From the NCBI GenBank assembly GCA_013397455.1, contig VYZB01000118.1, forward strand, positions 7,755-71,754: 64,000 nucleotides of DNA. The letters are read 5' to 3'. The notes below the pieces were generated by a model. That model saw only the letters and a list, made by a program, of their open reading frames with translations, was not told the DNA's origin and ran no database searches. The translations under genes were made by a program, and so were the position numbers. This stretch comes from Crotophaga sulcirostris. Lineage: Eukaryota; Chordata; Aves; Cuculiformes; Crotophagidae. Positions within the stretch are counted from its first letter, which is position 1; every line of letters starts with the position of its first letter. Below are positions 12,673 through 25,699 of the stretch, one piece after another.

Positions 12673-13597
12673 GAAATGCGATGAATGGAGTTAAATTCAG
12701 TTGGTGGCCAGTCGCAAATGGTGTTCCCCAGGGCTTAATATTGGGTTAGTTCTGTTTAATATTTGTTATTAGTGCTCTGGACACAGGATTCAAGTGCACC
12801 CTCAGTAAGTTTACAGATGATGCCAAGCTGTGTGGGAGTGTTGACATGCTTGAAGGTAGGAAGGGACTACAGAGGGATCTGGACAGGCTGGATCAGTGGA
12901 CTGAGGCCAGCTGTATGCGAATCCACAAGGCTAAGTGTAAAGTCTTGTACTTGGGTCACAATAACCTAATGCAAAATTACAAGCTTGAGGAAGAATGGCT
13001 GGAAAGCTGCCTGGCCAAAAAGTACCTGGGAGTGCTGGTCAACAACTGAATGAATATGAACTGCCACTGTGCTGAGGTAGCAAAGAAGGCCAACGGCATC
13101 CTGGCTTGTATCAGAAATAGTGTGGCCAGCAGGAGAAGGGAAATGATTGTCCTCCTTTACTTGGCACTGGCGAGTCTGCACTTTGAATACTGTGTTGAGT
13201 TTTGGGCTCCTAACTACAAGAAAGACATTGAGGTACTGGAGTCAGTGCAAAGAATGGCGACCAAGCTGGTGAAGTGTCTAGAACACAGCTAAGAGAACTG
13301 TGGTTGTTTAGCCTGGAGAAAAGCAGGCTGAGGGGAGACCTTACTGCTCTCTACAACTCCCTGAAAGGAGATTGTAGCGAGGTGGGTGTCAGTCTCTTCT
13401 CCCAAGTAACAAGTAACAGGACAAGAGGAAATTGCCTCGCATTGTGCCAGGAGAGGTGTAGACTGGCTATTAGGAAAAATTTCTTCACCAAAATGATTGT
13501 CAAGCATTGGAACAGGCTTCCTAGGGAAATGGTTGAGTCTCCATCCCTGGAGGTATTTAAAAGATGTGTAGACTTGGTTCTTAGGGACATGGATTAG
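12673..13597 (+). pseudogene. CR1 ORF2 remnant, multiply disrupted
   Basis: Recognisable blocks are NGVPQGLILG, then the palm motif at 12810-12821, which here reads FTDDAKL: the usual alanine before the two catalytic aspartates has become threonine. Next come [45 protein letters not shown] and [19 protein letters not shown]. Lesions are a TAG at 12747-12749 with small compensating indels beside it, a TGA at 13047-13049, and a deletion near 13283-13290 that shifts the frame. The final stop is at 13595-13597. The copy is non-functional and older than copy 5. Confidence 0.94.
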
Positions 13598-13684
13598 TGG
13601 TGGACTTGGCGGTGTTAGGTTTACAGTTGGACTTGATGATCTTAAAGTTCTTTCCCACCCTAAACGATTCTGTGATTCTATAAC
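12673..13684 (+). mobile_element. CR1 LINE fragment, copy 2 (5'-truncated)
   Basis: Plus-strand CR1 copy beginning in the RT domain of ORF2 and continuing through the ORF2 C-terminus to the 3' UTR (GTTGGACTTGATGATCTT) and a tail reading ATTCTGTGATTCTAT at about 13666-13680. The 5' end is truncated and the 3' end complete, as usual for CR1. Its C-terminal protein ([19 protein letters not shown]) places it with copies 3 and 5 rather than 1 and 4. No target duplication was seen. Confidence 0.96.
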
Positions 13685-13689
13685 TAGGA

Positions 13690-16600
13690 ATACTTCACCA
13701 ATTCTGAACAATTAATGGTAAGATAATCAACACATTTACTCTTTAACTGAAGTTGCAGGTCTTATGAAAAAAGTGAGGCAGAAATACCAGAATGTTATAT
13801 TGATTTGTTAGTAATTGATTTTTTTTCTTAAATAACCCCATGAGTCCTGCTCTCATGATGCCATCTCAGATTGATGTTTTGGGTTATTATGTGTTTTTGC
13901 AACTTATTCATTTGTAATAAAACCCCCAGAGCAGAGAAGTATGACTCAGAAAAGGATTTAAAAGCACCAAACAAAACTAAACTCCTCATGATGCCTTAGA
14001 AAACTATTCATGGCTGTTCATTGTCGACAGAGGCCTAGCAGAACAATGATGAACAATCCTCCTTCTCAGTATTAGCTGAGCTGTGCCATAGTCTTTAGAT
14101 GTGAAAATGTTTTGCTGTATCTGACCTAGCTTGAATAGCTGGGATGAACCCTCTGTAAGTCTTTACACATTACTTCTGTGTTTATATATTATTGTGAAGA
14201 TAATAGCAGATAATCAAAAGGCTTTTTACATCTGTCCATTATACAATTGCAAATAAATCCAGGCTGAAGTTTGGTGTTAATTATTAAATTGTTCGCTACT
14301 ATTGCTTCATGTCATTTTTTTCTGATATGGAAACCCTGTCAGTGCCAGTCAAGCAAAGCACCAATGCATGTACTGAACTTTGAATATGCAACACAGGTTG
14401 CAATGAGACTCTTCACGTTTCATCATTTGCTTCCCTCCTTCTGCTGCATTGAGGCACATGTCCTACAGAATCACCCCTGAGTACTGTAAAAGTACACTTA
14501 AGACTGAATTCTTGTACTACTAGTGAATTAATATTAAAATGATTTAAAATTTTCTGACAGATTACATTGTAATAAATTTCTTAATATAATACTACCTCAT
14601 TTTTCTCTACTGTAAATTAAAACTTAAACGCTTGAGCAGTGCCAAAGTTCACAAGACAAACCACTCTCTGAATTGTGTACACCTCTTGAGGCAATAACCT
14701 GAGGATTTAAACTGGGAAATAGAACTAACAAAAACCTGTTCATTATTTTATCTTGTGTCTTTTTACTTAGCTTGCTTAATTGTCTGATCAATGAGGGATA
14801 ATGATGATTTTGCATGATACGAAAGCTGAGGATCATTGTCCTTTAGCAGGGTCCACAGAAGATTTAGGTACTATGCAAAGCAAGGTTTAAGTAGGGTAAA
14901 TGAATGGTTTGGGCTTGGCTTTCTAACTAGTCTTCACTTATATATATTTAATTCAGCCCTGAGGTGCTTGGAAGTAAATACTTGTGTGGTGTCAGCAAAG
15001 GCAGCTGTAATACAGCAGCTGTATTGAAATAGCAAAGAAAAGGGTAGAATGACTTTGCATTACACACTGGTGAAAGTAAGAGGTCTATTTTACTTGCTTC
15101 TTGGTCAAAGTTCTGATTGCTTTTTTTTTTTTTTTTACTGTAAACTCTGCTGCATATTGCAAAATAACCCTTCTCAGTGCTGGAGACAGCTGATTGTTCA
15201 CTGCTTGGTAGGAGATTATGAGGAGAGTTTTTGGTTACATCACCCAGATTCTCATCAAAGACTTTATCTGCTGCAGCTAGGGCCTACCTTGTTCCCACAG
15301 TTGGGCCAGATGTGCCTGAAGTTCTTGGTTTAGACAGAAAACATGTCTTTTTGCCTTATGTGCTTTTGCTGATGATGCTGGCCAAGCATTGAGAAAAATG
15401 TAGTCCAGGTTTGCCCACCAGCTCTGTTTCAAATCCTTGACTTCAGATAGTTCCAGTAGCTTTTGGTGGTCAGCACAACATGCATAAATGTGCATGGCAT
15501 GACTTTGTCTTCTCATGGTTACTATAAAGGTCTATGGCTGCTTCTGCTTGGTCCTACCTCTGCTTACCTCACACATCAACCAGTGGAAAGCTACCCTAAA
15601 AGGTACCCTTTGCAACTGGTGCCATACTTACCTTCCAGATGAACCAAGAACACTGAAAAGCAGTCAGGGTGCTGCTCCTCGAGGCAGGACTGTCAGAATT
15701 CATTCTTTATGAAGAGAGAAAAATGTAGAGTGAGGTGAATGAAGGTCTTTTGTCTTGGATAACAATAAAGATTTTTTGAGGAATAAAAATGGTGCGACTT
15801 GTTTACAATGGACTTGTCTCCTGCTGATATGACTTAGGAAAAGAACCTTAGCCTTGGTAGTATCTGTTCTCATTACCACCTTCCTGCCTTTTTGTGTGGA
15901 CCCAAGAAAGTTGCATTCAATCTTTTCTTATGTGCTCTGTCGTGCTTTTTTGTTTGTTTTTTTTCCTCCCACCTCTTGGTGACCTTTGAGGACTTGGGAT
16001 CTTCTTGTTGGGGGACACTGCTCCAGTACACCCCAGCATGAGTTATGCCCAGGAAAATGATGTAAGCAGGTCATAGTGCCTGCTGGAGTGCTCTGGTCTG
16101 GGTCCCTGAGAAAACAGGTGCTTGTTTGCTACCTGTCCCTCTTGGGCTGCCAGGTACAAGGTGCATGAATGGCTGATGAAAGGCTGATAGCCAAGTCCAG
16201 TTGCTGGTCTCCTTTTCCTTTTAGCTGTAAGTTAAATAAGTAGTGAGACTCAGGCAGGGCCAGTTAAATTAGTGGTTGATCCCATGGTGTAGTTGTCAAA
16301 GGCATGGAGAACTCTAGGCAGGAACTTGTGGGAGGGCAGCTGAAGGCCTGAGAGAATGTCAGGACATGTGCAGGGTGAGCTCATACAGGCTGGACAGCAA
16401 TGCGAATAGCTGCCTACAGAGCTGCAATATGGCTTGCCCTTAGTGGGAGGCAAGTGAAGTAAACAACATCATGATGTTCAGTTCCAAGGCCACGGGCTAC
16501 TGATTTTAAAGGATTTTTTACTGCATGACAGCCAGGGTGTCACTATGGAATATAAAGATAATTCATTTGCATGTGGTCCCATTGGGTGGAAATCCTTAAT

Positions 16601-19600
16601 GCCCATTGAAAAGCACATCTTATTATACTCCTTTTAACAGGAACCACATCAATATGCTAAACCTTATCTGTGAAACTTTTTTGTGTTTTTTGCTCAGGAT
16701 TTAGCCTTTGGTTCATGAAAGTCCAATTCATTGGATAATAAATTACAACATTAAAAAAAATCTTTCTTAATAATCATCATTTCACAATAGTTACACTTTA
16801 AGTAGAACATGTAGTTTACATTTCTACATTTTGAAAGGCTGAGAGGCCACATCTCACTCTTTTGAAAGTCAAAGGGAGATTCCCACTAGGCAGTAAGCAT
16901 GATAGATACATAATTTGCAGTTACAACCATTTTCTGTATCTGATCTGTTTTTCTCTTTGCTTTTTGAAAAGTAAATGAATGGGGAGATCAGAACTACAAA
17001 GACGTTAACACACCATTCTGTGGTAAAGCTTTATCTGCCTACCAGGCTTCCATGACTCACAATAAAGTGAAATTTCTCTTGTTATGCAAACATTTTTAAC
17101 AATTTGGAAGCCTTTGTAGTCCAAGCTGTACAGGGATGCAAGTATTGCCATGCACAAGTCTTTATTTCAGTCATATGTAAGGCCTGTGGTGTTAACATTC
17201 ATAAGGAGTTTATGAATACTACTTCTTATCAACAGTCACTATTTCCACCATCAGTTGAGAGGGTTAGGGGAGAGTAGTTGGTATGTTTATTATTAAAATG
17301 TGGAGTTATTTCTTTTGTAGATTTCTGGAGTGTGTGGGTTGTGTTACAGCACAATAAATGCACATCCTCTGTGCACAGGGAACACAAAGTCTATTATACT
17401 TTTTAATATTACCATTATGGGATGCGTGGAACAGAAATAATCAGCATTCTCAGCCTTCTGCATATAGAAGGATTGCTTAGCTCTCCCTAGTCCTGGGGAG
17501 GAGGGTCAGGGAGCAAAGTACAAGGTTTACAGAAGAGAGATTTTTAGGAATCCTATTATTACCTACACGTAAACGCGGGGTACACTATAAAGGCAAAAGG
17601 AAAGGATGGGCCCTGGACTCTCCTTGTCCCCTGCAGTGATCACTGAGACAGGTTGGTATCTAGGCCAGATTTGCATTCCATAGACATTTCAGAAGGATCC
17701 AACGTGCACAAGATAACTCATAACCTACACCATTAGGAAACAGAGGAGATTTTTGCCCCTTAGGCCTTTTTGAGATCACGTGTTCAGAATTTTTGCACCA
17801 CTTCTTGCCAAGGCTGGTGAATTTGGGACACAAATGAGCCCATTCATGATTTTTATGAAATAGATGTAGCTATTGGTTTTCTGTATCTTAAATTGCCTGA
17901 GGTGAGACAATGGTCATTGTTTTCCAGAAAGTGTATTCTGGCTTGAGGAAATCTCTGGGCTACAGGTGGTTAGAGACTGGAAAGATATTCTGAGGAAATG
18001 TTGTTACAGACTTGTCTTGTTCTTATAGTCCTTCCTACGTGCCACTTGTTTGCTGGTGTTGAAGGTAGATATTTGGTTCACCTGTCTGCTTGTTCTTTAT
18101 GCTTATGTGAATGGAGGTGAATTAGCTTCATGTAATATTAGTTTCCTCTGAGTGGTGGAGGAAGAAAAACCATTTTCTATGCCACATCCTGAGATGGAGT
18201 GCAGCTACTGAGTCTGAGTCTTCTGATGTCTGCATCCATCCCTTGAAGCATTAACAAGTGTCTGAGCTGCTGCAAGCTAAGTATAATCAACTCTTTGCAG
18301 ACAATTCTCTTTTCTGCAGTTAAAATATGCTCATGCAGGTGGATAATCTAATGCAATTTGACTACATTTTCCAACTTAAAGGCAGCAGGTGTCTTATCTA
18401 AGAGACATCTGTCTCTACTCCTGAGATTAAATATTCTGGTTCAGCTGATAGAAAATAAAACTGGCAAGCTCTAAACAATTAACATTTTTCTATGACAAAC
18501 TTGAGCTTGAGGTCGGCCACCTGAAAAATGAGAAGCTCATTGGGACTTAGTTTTCATTTACCTTGTTCTTCTGCTGTTTAGTCAGATTTCTTTCCTTAAA
18601 AAGAATTTAAAAATGTCTATTGCTGAATATTTACTAACTCACAAACTAAAACTGTGTGCTCTATTTTCATACTGTTACTAGTTGTGATATGATACGTTGT
18701 TCGTTTAAGCAGATATGCATGGTATTTACAACCACTGTGGGTTTCTAAAATCACCATAACAGTTCTGAAATACAGATAGTTCCATTTAAAAAAATAAATT
18801 CATAAGATATTAACTGTATTTCAAAGCTTGAACTGAAGTTTCAGCTGACTTTCTCTATCGAGAAATTCCAGTGTGGAACTGTATTCATGACTCTTTCCCT
18901 GTTTTCATGTTCAGAGGGTGACATATAATAGAGGAAATTCAACAAAATAGAAAATACACCTATTTAAAAATAATTAAAATCCATTTCTCTGAAATATGTC
19001 TTTAATTACATTGAAATACATAGATCTGATCTTCTACTGCTTGACGCCATTGCTGATGTGTCCTTTTTTGACCAAAACAATGATTAGAAAAAACATCAGT
19101 GTATTACACTTACTTTGTATGAGCATAAATGACTATCTGAGGCATAGAATGATAGATCAAGGCCAGTGCTTATCCTGGAGATAGAAGACTAAGGAACAGT
19201 TGGTCACCATGATTGAGCCTAAAATGAGATTCTTCAGTCTGTGTTTAAACAGTTCATGCTGTAAAAGGTGGTGAGAATCCAGTAACTTCCATTTTCTATA
19301 TGGATACTTACGAGTATTTAGTGCTTTTGAAATGAAAATAATTTATCTAAGTACCTTTTAAAATCTAAAACTCCCTAGAGATGTCGAACTCCATACTCTA
19401 TTTTGGTATTTTAGTACTCCTTGCAAATAAAAGATAGCCTTAGAGTCTACTTTTGATTTAAAAAAGAAACAAATATTACTTTTCATAGTATGAAATTCAA
19501 ATTGCTTTTGTATATTGTTATTTTTAAACACATCAAGAACACTTTAGGTTTCAGGAATGACCATTTCTCCATGTGGATATGGCACTTCTACATGCAGCAT

Positions 19601-22600
19601 ATATTTGCATTTCTATGCATTTAAAGATTTATACTGAGATGTTGAAAATAATAAAGGAACACAACCCCTGTAAAAGTGAACAGAATAAAATCTTAGGACA
19701 TGATTGTTTTTGCAGTATTCATCATTTATGAATATAAGCATTAGTTGCAGCTATTTGATCAATTTTTGCTTTCTTCATTTCTGCTTATTAAAGAGAACTT
19801 TAAAAACTTTTTTTTTTTACAGTGTGTCTGTAAATGGGTTAAGACTTGATATCAGGACATGTTGAGTGATTACAGTATTCATATGCGCAAGAGTATAGAA
19901 GAATTTCTGCATTTTCACTGTTGGGTCCCTCAATAAATGTTGCTCCCCTTTCATTGTCTCAGATGAAGAAACTGAAGTAGAAAAGACTTCCCCCTACTCC
20001 ATATGTCTGTCTCTTTGTCTCTTCATGTAAATGAAAAGATAAGAGAAAAAAAATTGATTTTTCTCATGTGTACAAATTACGTTTTCACAAGTTAAAGTAA
20101 AAACACTTTATGAAAATTATTGAAGATGTAACAAACGTATTTATACTCCTTTAATTTAGCTCTGTTGGGGTGAATCACAAGTCTTGAGTAATAAAACACA
20201 GAATTAACTAGATTGTTCAGTAGTGTATCTAGATCTTTGTCACCTGTGACAACAAATCATAGTCCTGGTGTTTTCACAGGGTGTTGAAAACACAGCTGTG
20301 AATTTTGGGGCCAAATCTACCCATTTCTTGTCATTCACAGTGAGGAGACCGGTTCTTGTTGCAGCAGTGAGAGGGGAGAGGGATGTGTAGTTTTGGGTGA
20401 TCAATGGGTTTGTGAACGGGATTATTTATAACAAAGGGCATTTTCTTTCTGGAAAGAAAAAGCAAGTGATTTTTACTTGTATGTGTGGCAGCCAGCTGTA
20501 CATTCTAGACACCTACAGTGAATGTGGCAGACTGTTTTGAAGAGTGTATTATGGTGCGCATTGCATCAGAGACCTACATATCTTTGTGCTGACCTGATTG
20601 CTGAATGAATTAATACAAGGATGTGTCAAGAATTACAGATGTGACAAAATTATTCACCGAACAAAGGCAAATGGTCTGAAGTGATCACTGAAATGTGTGT
20701 CATGTATACCATGATTTCCTTCTTGTATAGGCTGTATCAAATCTGTGGAACCTAAGAATGACTCCTCAGTTCCTGGATTTGTGTACATGACCTGGCCTTT
20801 TCCTGATTTGTATTGCATCGGTTTTATTCTTCCTTTTCCTCTTCATTCTTATGCCTTGACTTTCCTAGGACAAAGGGCACATGAGCTTTGGGGAAACTTT
20901 AATCAGCTTTGGGTGGGTCCCCAGCTGACTAATTGTGAACAGAGAATGTAAGCTGCATCCTGGACTGCATTCAGAGCAGTCTATGTCTTCAGGTCTTCAG
21001 GTGGAAACCATTGCTTTTCATCTGTGTCGCTGGAATGAACAATGCAACTCAACAGGGAAGAGAGATTGTTTTAAAGCGCTTCTAATCTCCTGGAGTTTTG
21101 GAGGTTGCGTGTTACCTTGACTTCCTTGTCCATCTCCGCAAGGTCCCCAAACACCATTGTTTAGTTTAGGGATGACCTTTTATGCTGGTCTTTATGCCAT
21201 TCAATTCCTTTCCTCAGGATAGGCTAGATGCCTTTCTCTGCGTTTCTGGAAGTTCCCTGTTTTGAGTAGTTGCTGCAGGAGGAGACCGTGTTGTCTTCAG
21301 GTCATGCTTTACACTGATGGTGTGGCAAACGCTGTTCAAGTACAACTAAGGATCAGGGCCATATGCTAACTGTCAGACATAATTATTTTTCAGAACTATA
21401 CCCACAGAAGTGAGTCCTTTGATCATATCCCAAAGGCAAGAGCAAGAGGTTCTCTCTGGTCATATTAATGTCATGCTGGTTTTCATTTATTTTTCAACCA
21501 AGTTTTTTCCTTACTATGGTGAAAATCCTCATAAATAAATCATGGAGCATTAAATGACTCGGTATGCACTTAGTATCAAAAGTATTTGCCTTTTAATTTA
21601 GAATGCTTTAAAACTTATTTTAGATGACTCTGTGCTGGTATTATATCAAGTGTGTTCAACAGCTGTGGCATTTCTGCTGATTCTTGTCTCTCCTGAGGAG
21701 ATGATGTCTGAAACAACATTTTTCCTAGAGATTTAATTCCCATAAAGAAGGCTGCTTACTCATGAATACCTTCTTCCAGGCCATGGTGTAACTCATCAGT
21801 AGATCAGAGGGGGAGAACTTGTCCTTTAACTACCTGCAGTGCTGTTGACACAAAAAATAGATGATGTCTAATTTTGGGTATTACACTATAAGCCCCCCAT
21901 GACTGAGAAGTTTCCACTTCAGAACTTGCTCTTGTGACAGATACAGAAGGAAAATACTTTTATCAGGGAAAGCATAACGCTGTATTTAACATTAACATGT
22001 GTCCTGTGATTGCCGGAAAGTCAACATCACTAGCAATTTTAAATTAAAATTATGAACTTATGAGTAATATATACCCAGTTAGTGTGCTTTCTTTATGTAA
22101 AATCTAGGAATATGGGAGAACTCTCCATCTACTAGCATAAAGTCTTTTCTCCTTGGAAGGCAAAAGAGAAATATGTAGTCTGAACATAGTAATGAGTAAA
22201 TATACCTAAATGGCTGCAGAGCAAAATAAACTCTCGGTGTCTGCATTTTAAAATGGCTGCCAGCAAGTTAGCTGGAGCAAGTTCAAAATCTATGTGCCGA
22301 TAAAGTAGTGTGCTCTGACTGTCTACCTAGCTTTGTTGGATAAATACAGATGAATGAGATGTTTTCCATGCAATTCAGATGAGTGTGTCACCAAGAAGAC
22401 TTCCAGAAGATAATGAGACTCTGGGGTGGAGTGATGGGTGTCACAGCGATGTAGGCTGGATCATAGTTGGTATAGGTTCTGGGTTTTATTTTTTGTGCGT
22501 GGTAAGGAAGGATTAGAACAACTACATCACCAGAAATGACACTTCCAGGTGAATATGTCCCATCAAATAGAGAGGGAGACAGAAACATTAGTCTTTTAAA

Positions 22601-22765
22601 TATCTATATGTGCCTGCACAGGCAGAAGTTCCACAAAATTCAGTGGCATAGTATGTAATGGTGTATGGTATGAACTTCTGTGAAATAAACTATTCATGAT
22701 GGCTAGCACAAGCCTCTCTCAGATCAGAAATCAGGAAGACAACAATGTGTTACTGTTACAGCTTT
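13690..22765. other. Unassigned non-coding stretch, about 9 kb
   Basis: I recognise no exon, RNA gene or transposon in this stretch. It contains a T16 run at 15121-15136. Open frames here reach 94 codons and are read on both strands over the same bases at 14.6-15.7 kb, with no family resemblance. Very old repeats below my recognition limit may be present; a profile search would be needed to exclude them. Confidence 0.5.
15121..15136. repeat. T16 homopolymer
   Basis: Sixteen consecutive T on the plus strand. No adjoining SINE or LINE body was recognised, so it is not assigned as a retroposon tail. Confidence 0.9.
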
Positions 22766-22769
22766 GTAT

Positions 22770-23110
22770 TTCTCTCTTGCTTCCCTCCCCGCCTCCTCCC
22801 CCCCTCCCCCCCTTCCATTTGGAATTTGACTATTTTTTCCAAGGACTTTTACCAGTGGTTTGTGTTCTGTTAGGCTAATTTATCTTATTTCCTTTTTCTC
22901 CAACCTTATTTTCTTCCTCTACAATGCTTTCCCCAGAGTTTTTCTCCTCATTTTATCTTTTTCTTTTTTTTTGCTACTATTTCTCTATTCAACGTTTATT
23001 TTTGCTCTCTTTTTCCTAGTGTTCCTGTTTCATGTCAATGTATTTGTCTTAATTTTCTACTGCTGTTCAACCATTTCCAGTCTATTTCATTTACTCTGAC
23101 TTTCTCAGTC
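22770..23110. repeat. Pyrimidine-rich tract, about 340 bp
   Basis: The plus strand is dominated by C and T, starting with a C-run block and continuing as TTTTTC/TTCCTCT-type sequence with many short T-runs. The leucine/phenylalanine-rich frames at 22696-22878 and 22860-23099 follow from this composition and are not credible proteins. Confidence 0.75.
22783..22812 (-). other. G-quadruplex motif (minus strand)
   Basis: On the minus strand the order is G7-A-G7-AGGAGGC-G4-A-G3, which satisfies the four-run G-quadruplex pattern with loops of one to seven bases. It sits at the left end of the pyrimidine-rich tract. Confidence 0.7.
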
Positions 23111-23114
23111 TCAT

Positions 23115-25150
23115 GCCATTCTATTGTCTATGGCTTTTGTCCTAGGCTTCATTACGGGTGTTTGGGAAATTGTAGAAAAGCAACATATAGCAATCACTGA
23201 ACACAATCAATTTTTTTATGAGTCCATATAATTCAACAGTATAAGGAATGTATTTCTTATATTGCATTGGTGAGAAAAGGAATACAGGTAGATATGGTTC
23301 AGAATTTTTATTCTGTTTAGCAAAATAACTTTTTAGTAATTTATAGCTTTTAGTCCATAGAAAGTCTAGTAATCATGTACTAAAACATCTTATAAATAGG
23401 ATTAGCTTGATCCAATTGTTTAGGTTTACAAATTGCATTAACATGGAAGAGAGTAAGACATTTTTCAAGCTTAAGGAAGAATTGCTGATGAAAGGCCTGT
23501 AATGAGGTTTGAAATATACATTCCTCTGATTTGCTTTACTCTTGCGCACTTTTTGCAAGGCTGGTTAGGTGTGAACTACATCATTAGTCTTTAAGAAATG
23601 GTCAATTACTGGGAACTGTGAATTAGCTCAACCTGTCAGTGTCTCCAAAGGGAAAGCTTTGCTCATCTGCAATATGGGAAATAGTAGGGGAATGGAATGT
23701 CATGGGAATCTCTAAATCAGCTGTGACAACAAACAAATCTGTCTTCAAAGAAGATCAAGCCAATAGCCCTTCCTGTCAGAGTGAGGAATTTAAAAGGAAA
23801 AATGAGCAAGTTCAGAAGCAGCACTGCAGGATAAGACTTTAATATTATTAACAGGTCAAAGGAACAAACTGCTAGGAAGTGGGTGAACTAGATAAACTGT
23901 GAGAACAGCCTACCTCACAAACTTGACTTGAACCACAGGTTCTGTTCTTAAACCTGTTTTGTCTGCTGTTTCACTAGCCACTCTCCTGAACATCCTTCAA
24001 GGGTCCATTGTCCTTGTCTCCCCACATTGTTGCAGAGTGGCCCATGCGGTATAATGGCTCTACCTCGTGTTTGGTGTCATCTGGAGGCAGAGACAAAAGG
24101 CACTAGGAAAATCCTCTCATTTTGGCAACCTAAAATGTTCTAACAATAGAAGGTATCTGCATGGGGTAGGAAATATCAGGGTTTTGTCTTCTAGAGTTTT
24201 GGCTAAAACAACTAGACTGACACAAATAACTGTAGGTGTCTATTTCAGATTGGAAAGGACTTCCTGAGCCTCCATTGATCCTATAGGCTAAATCTCCATC
24301 AGCCTCAGTAAAAACTTAGACATTTGGCTTATATATACAGACCTACATGTAGCCACCTAAAGTTAGCTCAATATCATCCTCATTCTGAAACATTCTTGTG
24401 AAAGTTTCTTATGACACTTAATTTTGCCAGTACTTGTATAGGAGGAAAGCTTTTCTTGTTTTGTTACTTGTTGGTGATTTCCTCTAGGCTTTAAGACAAG
24501 GTGAACAACAGGGGAGGTTTTTCTTGGATGTGTCCTCACACCAGAAGAACAAGTGATGCAATACTTCATGTTCATCTTACTATTGCATCAGGAAAAATCA
24601 GATAAAGCCAGTTTTCCAGCTGAAGTATAGTGACTTAATTAGGTCAACTGAGCAATACTGCTTCATGTTCACTAAGGAACTGATATAGGCGAACAGCAAG
24701 ATTTTCAGCAAGTCTCATCACTATTGTGGTTCAATTTTTTTAAGAATGGGGACCTGGAGGATATTCAGCCCTTAGCCTGGAATAAATTTTCTCTTAGGAA
24801 TCCTGAATTTCCTTGCCAGGAGAGTGCTGGGGTAATAGAAGTTTACTTGTTTCCCTATTGAAACAAAGGCACTTTTTCATGACTGTGTCTAAGGAGATGC
24901 TGTTACTTAGAAAATCTTCTTGTATTAGTCAAATATTCAGCAAATATTATTGTTCCATACTTGGAAATTATGCTGAGGAATATAATGAAGAGTTCATCTT
25001 AGATGACTGAAAACAGGATGTTGCTTTTGTAGGGTTATGGAGAGCAGCTCAGATGAGTTTTAAAAAATAATGAAATCCTACTAATTGACACAATATAGTA
25101 TACTAGAAGAACAACAGATTTGCATTCCCCAAAAAACATTGCAATGTTTC
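23115..25150. other. Unassigned non-coding stretch before the LTR
   Basis: No exon, RNA gene or identifiable repeat was recognised. Open frames of 60-70 codons have no domain. Confidence 0.55.
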
Positions 25151-25432
25151 ATTTATGGACTGGATCTGCTTGGAATGGAATTAATTTTCAGCAAAGCAGC
25201 CTGTAACGTGCTATAGTTTAGATTTGTGATGAAAACTGTTATGTTTTAGCTATTACTGAACAGTGCTTGCACAGTGTCAAAGCTGCCTATGTTTTTCACT
25301 CTGCTCCTCAGTGAGTTGGCTGGAGGTGGGAAAAAATTTGGGAGGAGATGTAGATAGAACAATGGGCCTTAAATGACCAAAGGGATATTCCATACTACAT
25401 AAGAGGTGCTCTATACCATCCATATAAAATCA

Positions 25433-25440
25433 TGCTCAGC
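25433..25440 (+). promoter_or_regulatory. TATA-like box of the LTR (U3)
   Basis: TATAAAAT lies just upstream of the CATGCTCAGCA phrase, where this LTR family carries its core promoter. The promoter is probably inactive, given the decay. Confidence 0.5.
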
Positions 25441-25558
25441 AATAAAACTGGAGGGTAGTTTTTCCAAAGTAGTTGTTGCTCAGAGACTGGTTGGACATTG
25501 GTCTGCTACTAGGAAGTGGTGAGCAATTGCCTTTGCATTACTTGATTTTTTCTTTTTT

Positions 25559-25564
25559 AATAAA
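25559..25564 (+). promoter_or_regulatory. Poly(A) signal of the LTR (R region)
   Basis: AATAAA precedes CAAACTATCTTTATT, at the position of the family's ATTAAA/AATAAA signal. A second AATAAA at 25441-25446 lies right after the TATA-proximal segment and is less likely to be the original signal. Confidence 0.55.
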
Positions 25565-25699
25565 CAAACTATCTTTATTGTGACTCACAAGGTTTTTCTT
25601 GCTTTTGCCCTTCTGATTTTGTCCTCCATCCTTCTGATGGGAGGATGAGTGACTGACTAGGTGGGGACTGAATGGAGTCAACCCACCATAATTTCTCAT

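Larger units (their letters stand above)
25156..25690 (+). mobile_element. Solo LTR of an avian endogenous retrovirus
   Basis: About 535 bases match, in order and with moderate decay, an avian ERV LTR family I recognise. The start resembles TGTACTGGTTTTGGCTGGGAT, followed by GGAATTAATTTTC, then TTACTGAACAGTGCTTGCACAG, the phrase CCAAAGGGATATTCCATAC, a TATA-like box and CATGCTCAGCA. The R/U5 part has a poly(A) signal, then CTTTTGCCCTTCTGATT and an end resembling TTAAACCACGACA. Short flanks ATTTA (25151-25155) and ATTTC (25691-25695) could be a decayed target duplication. No gag, pol or env follows on either side, so this is a recombined solo LTR. Class (ERVL-like or ERVK-like) and family name are not certain to me. 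Confidence 0.85.

Noticed and set aside
22696..23099. Leucine/phenylalanine-rich frames resembling membrane proteins
   Set aside because: They follow directly from the pyrimidine-rich composition of the plus strand.
24043..24070. tRNA-like A-box impression (GCGGTATAATGGCTCTACC)
   Set aside because: No matching B box, anticodon arm or acceptor stem could be laid out.
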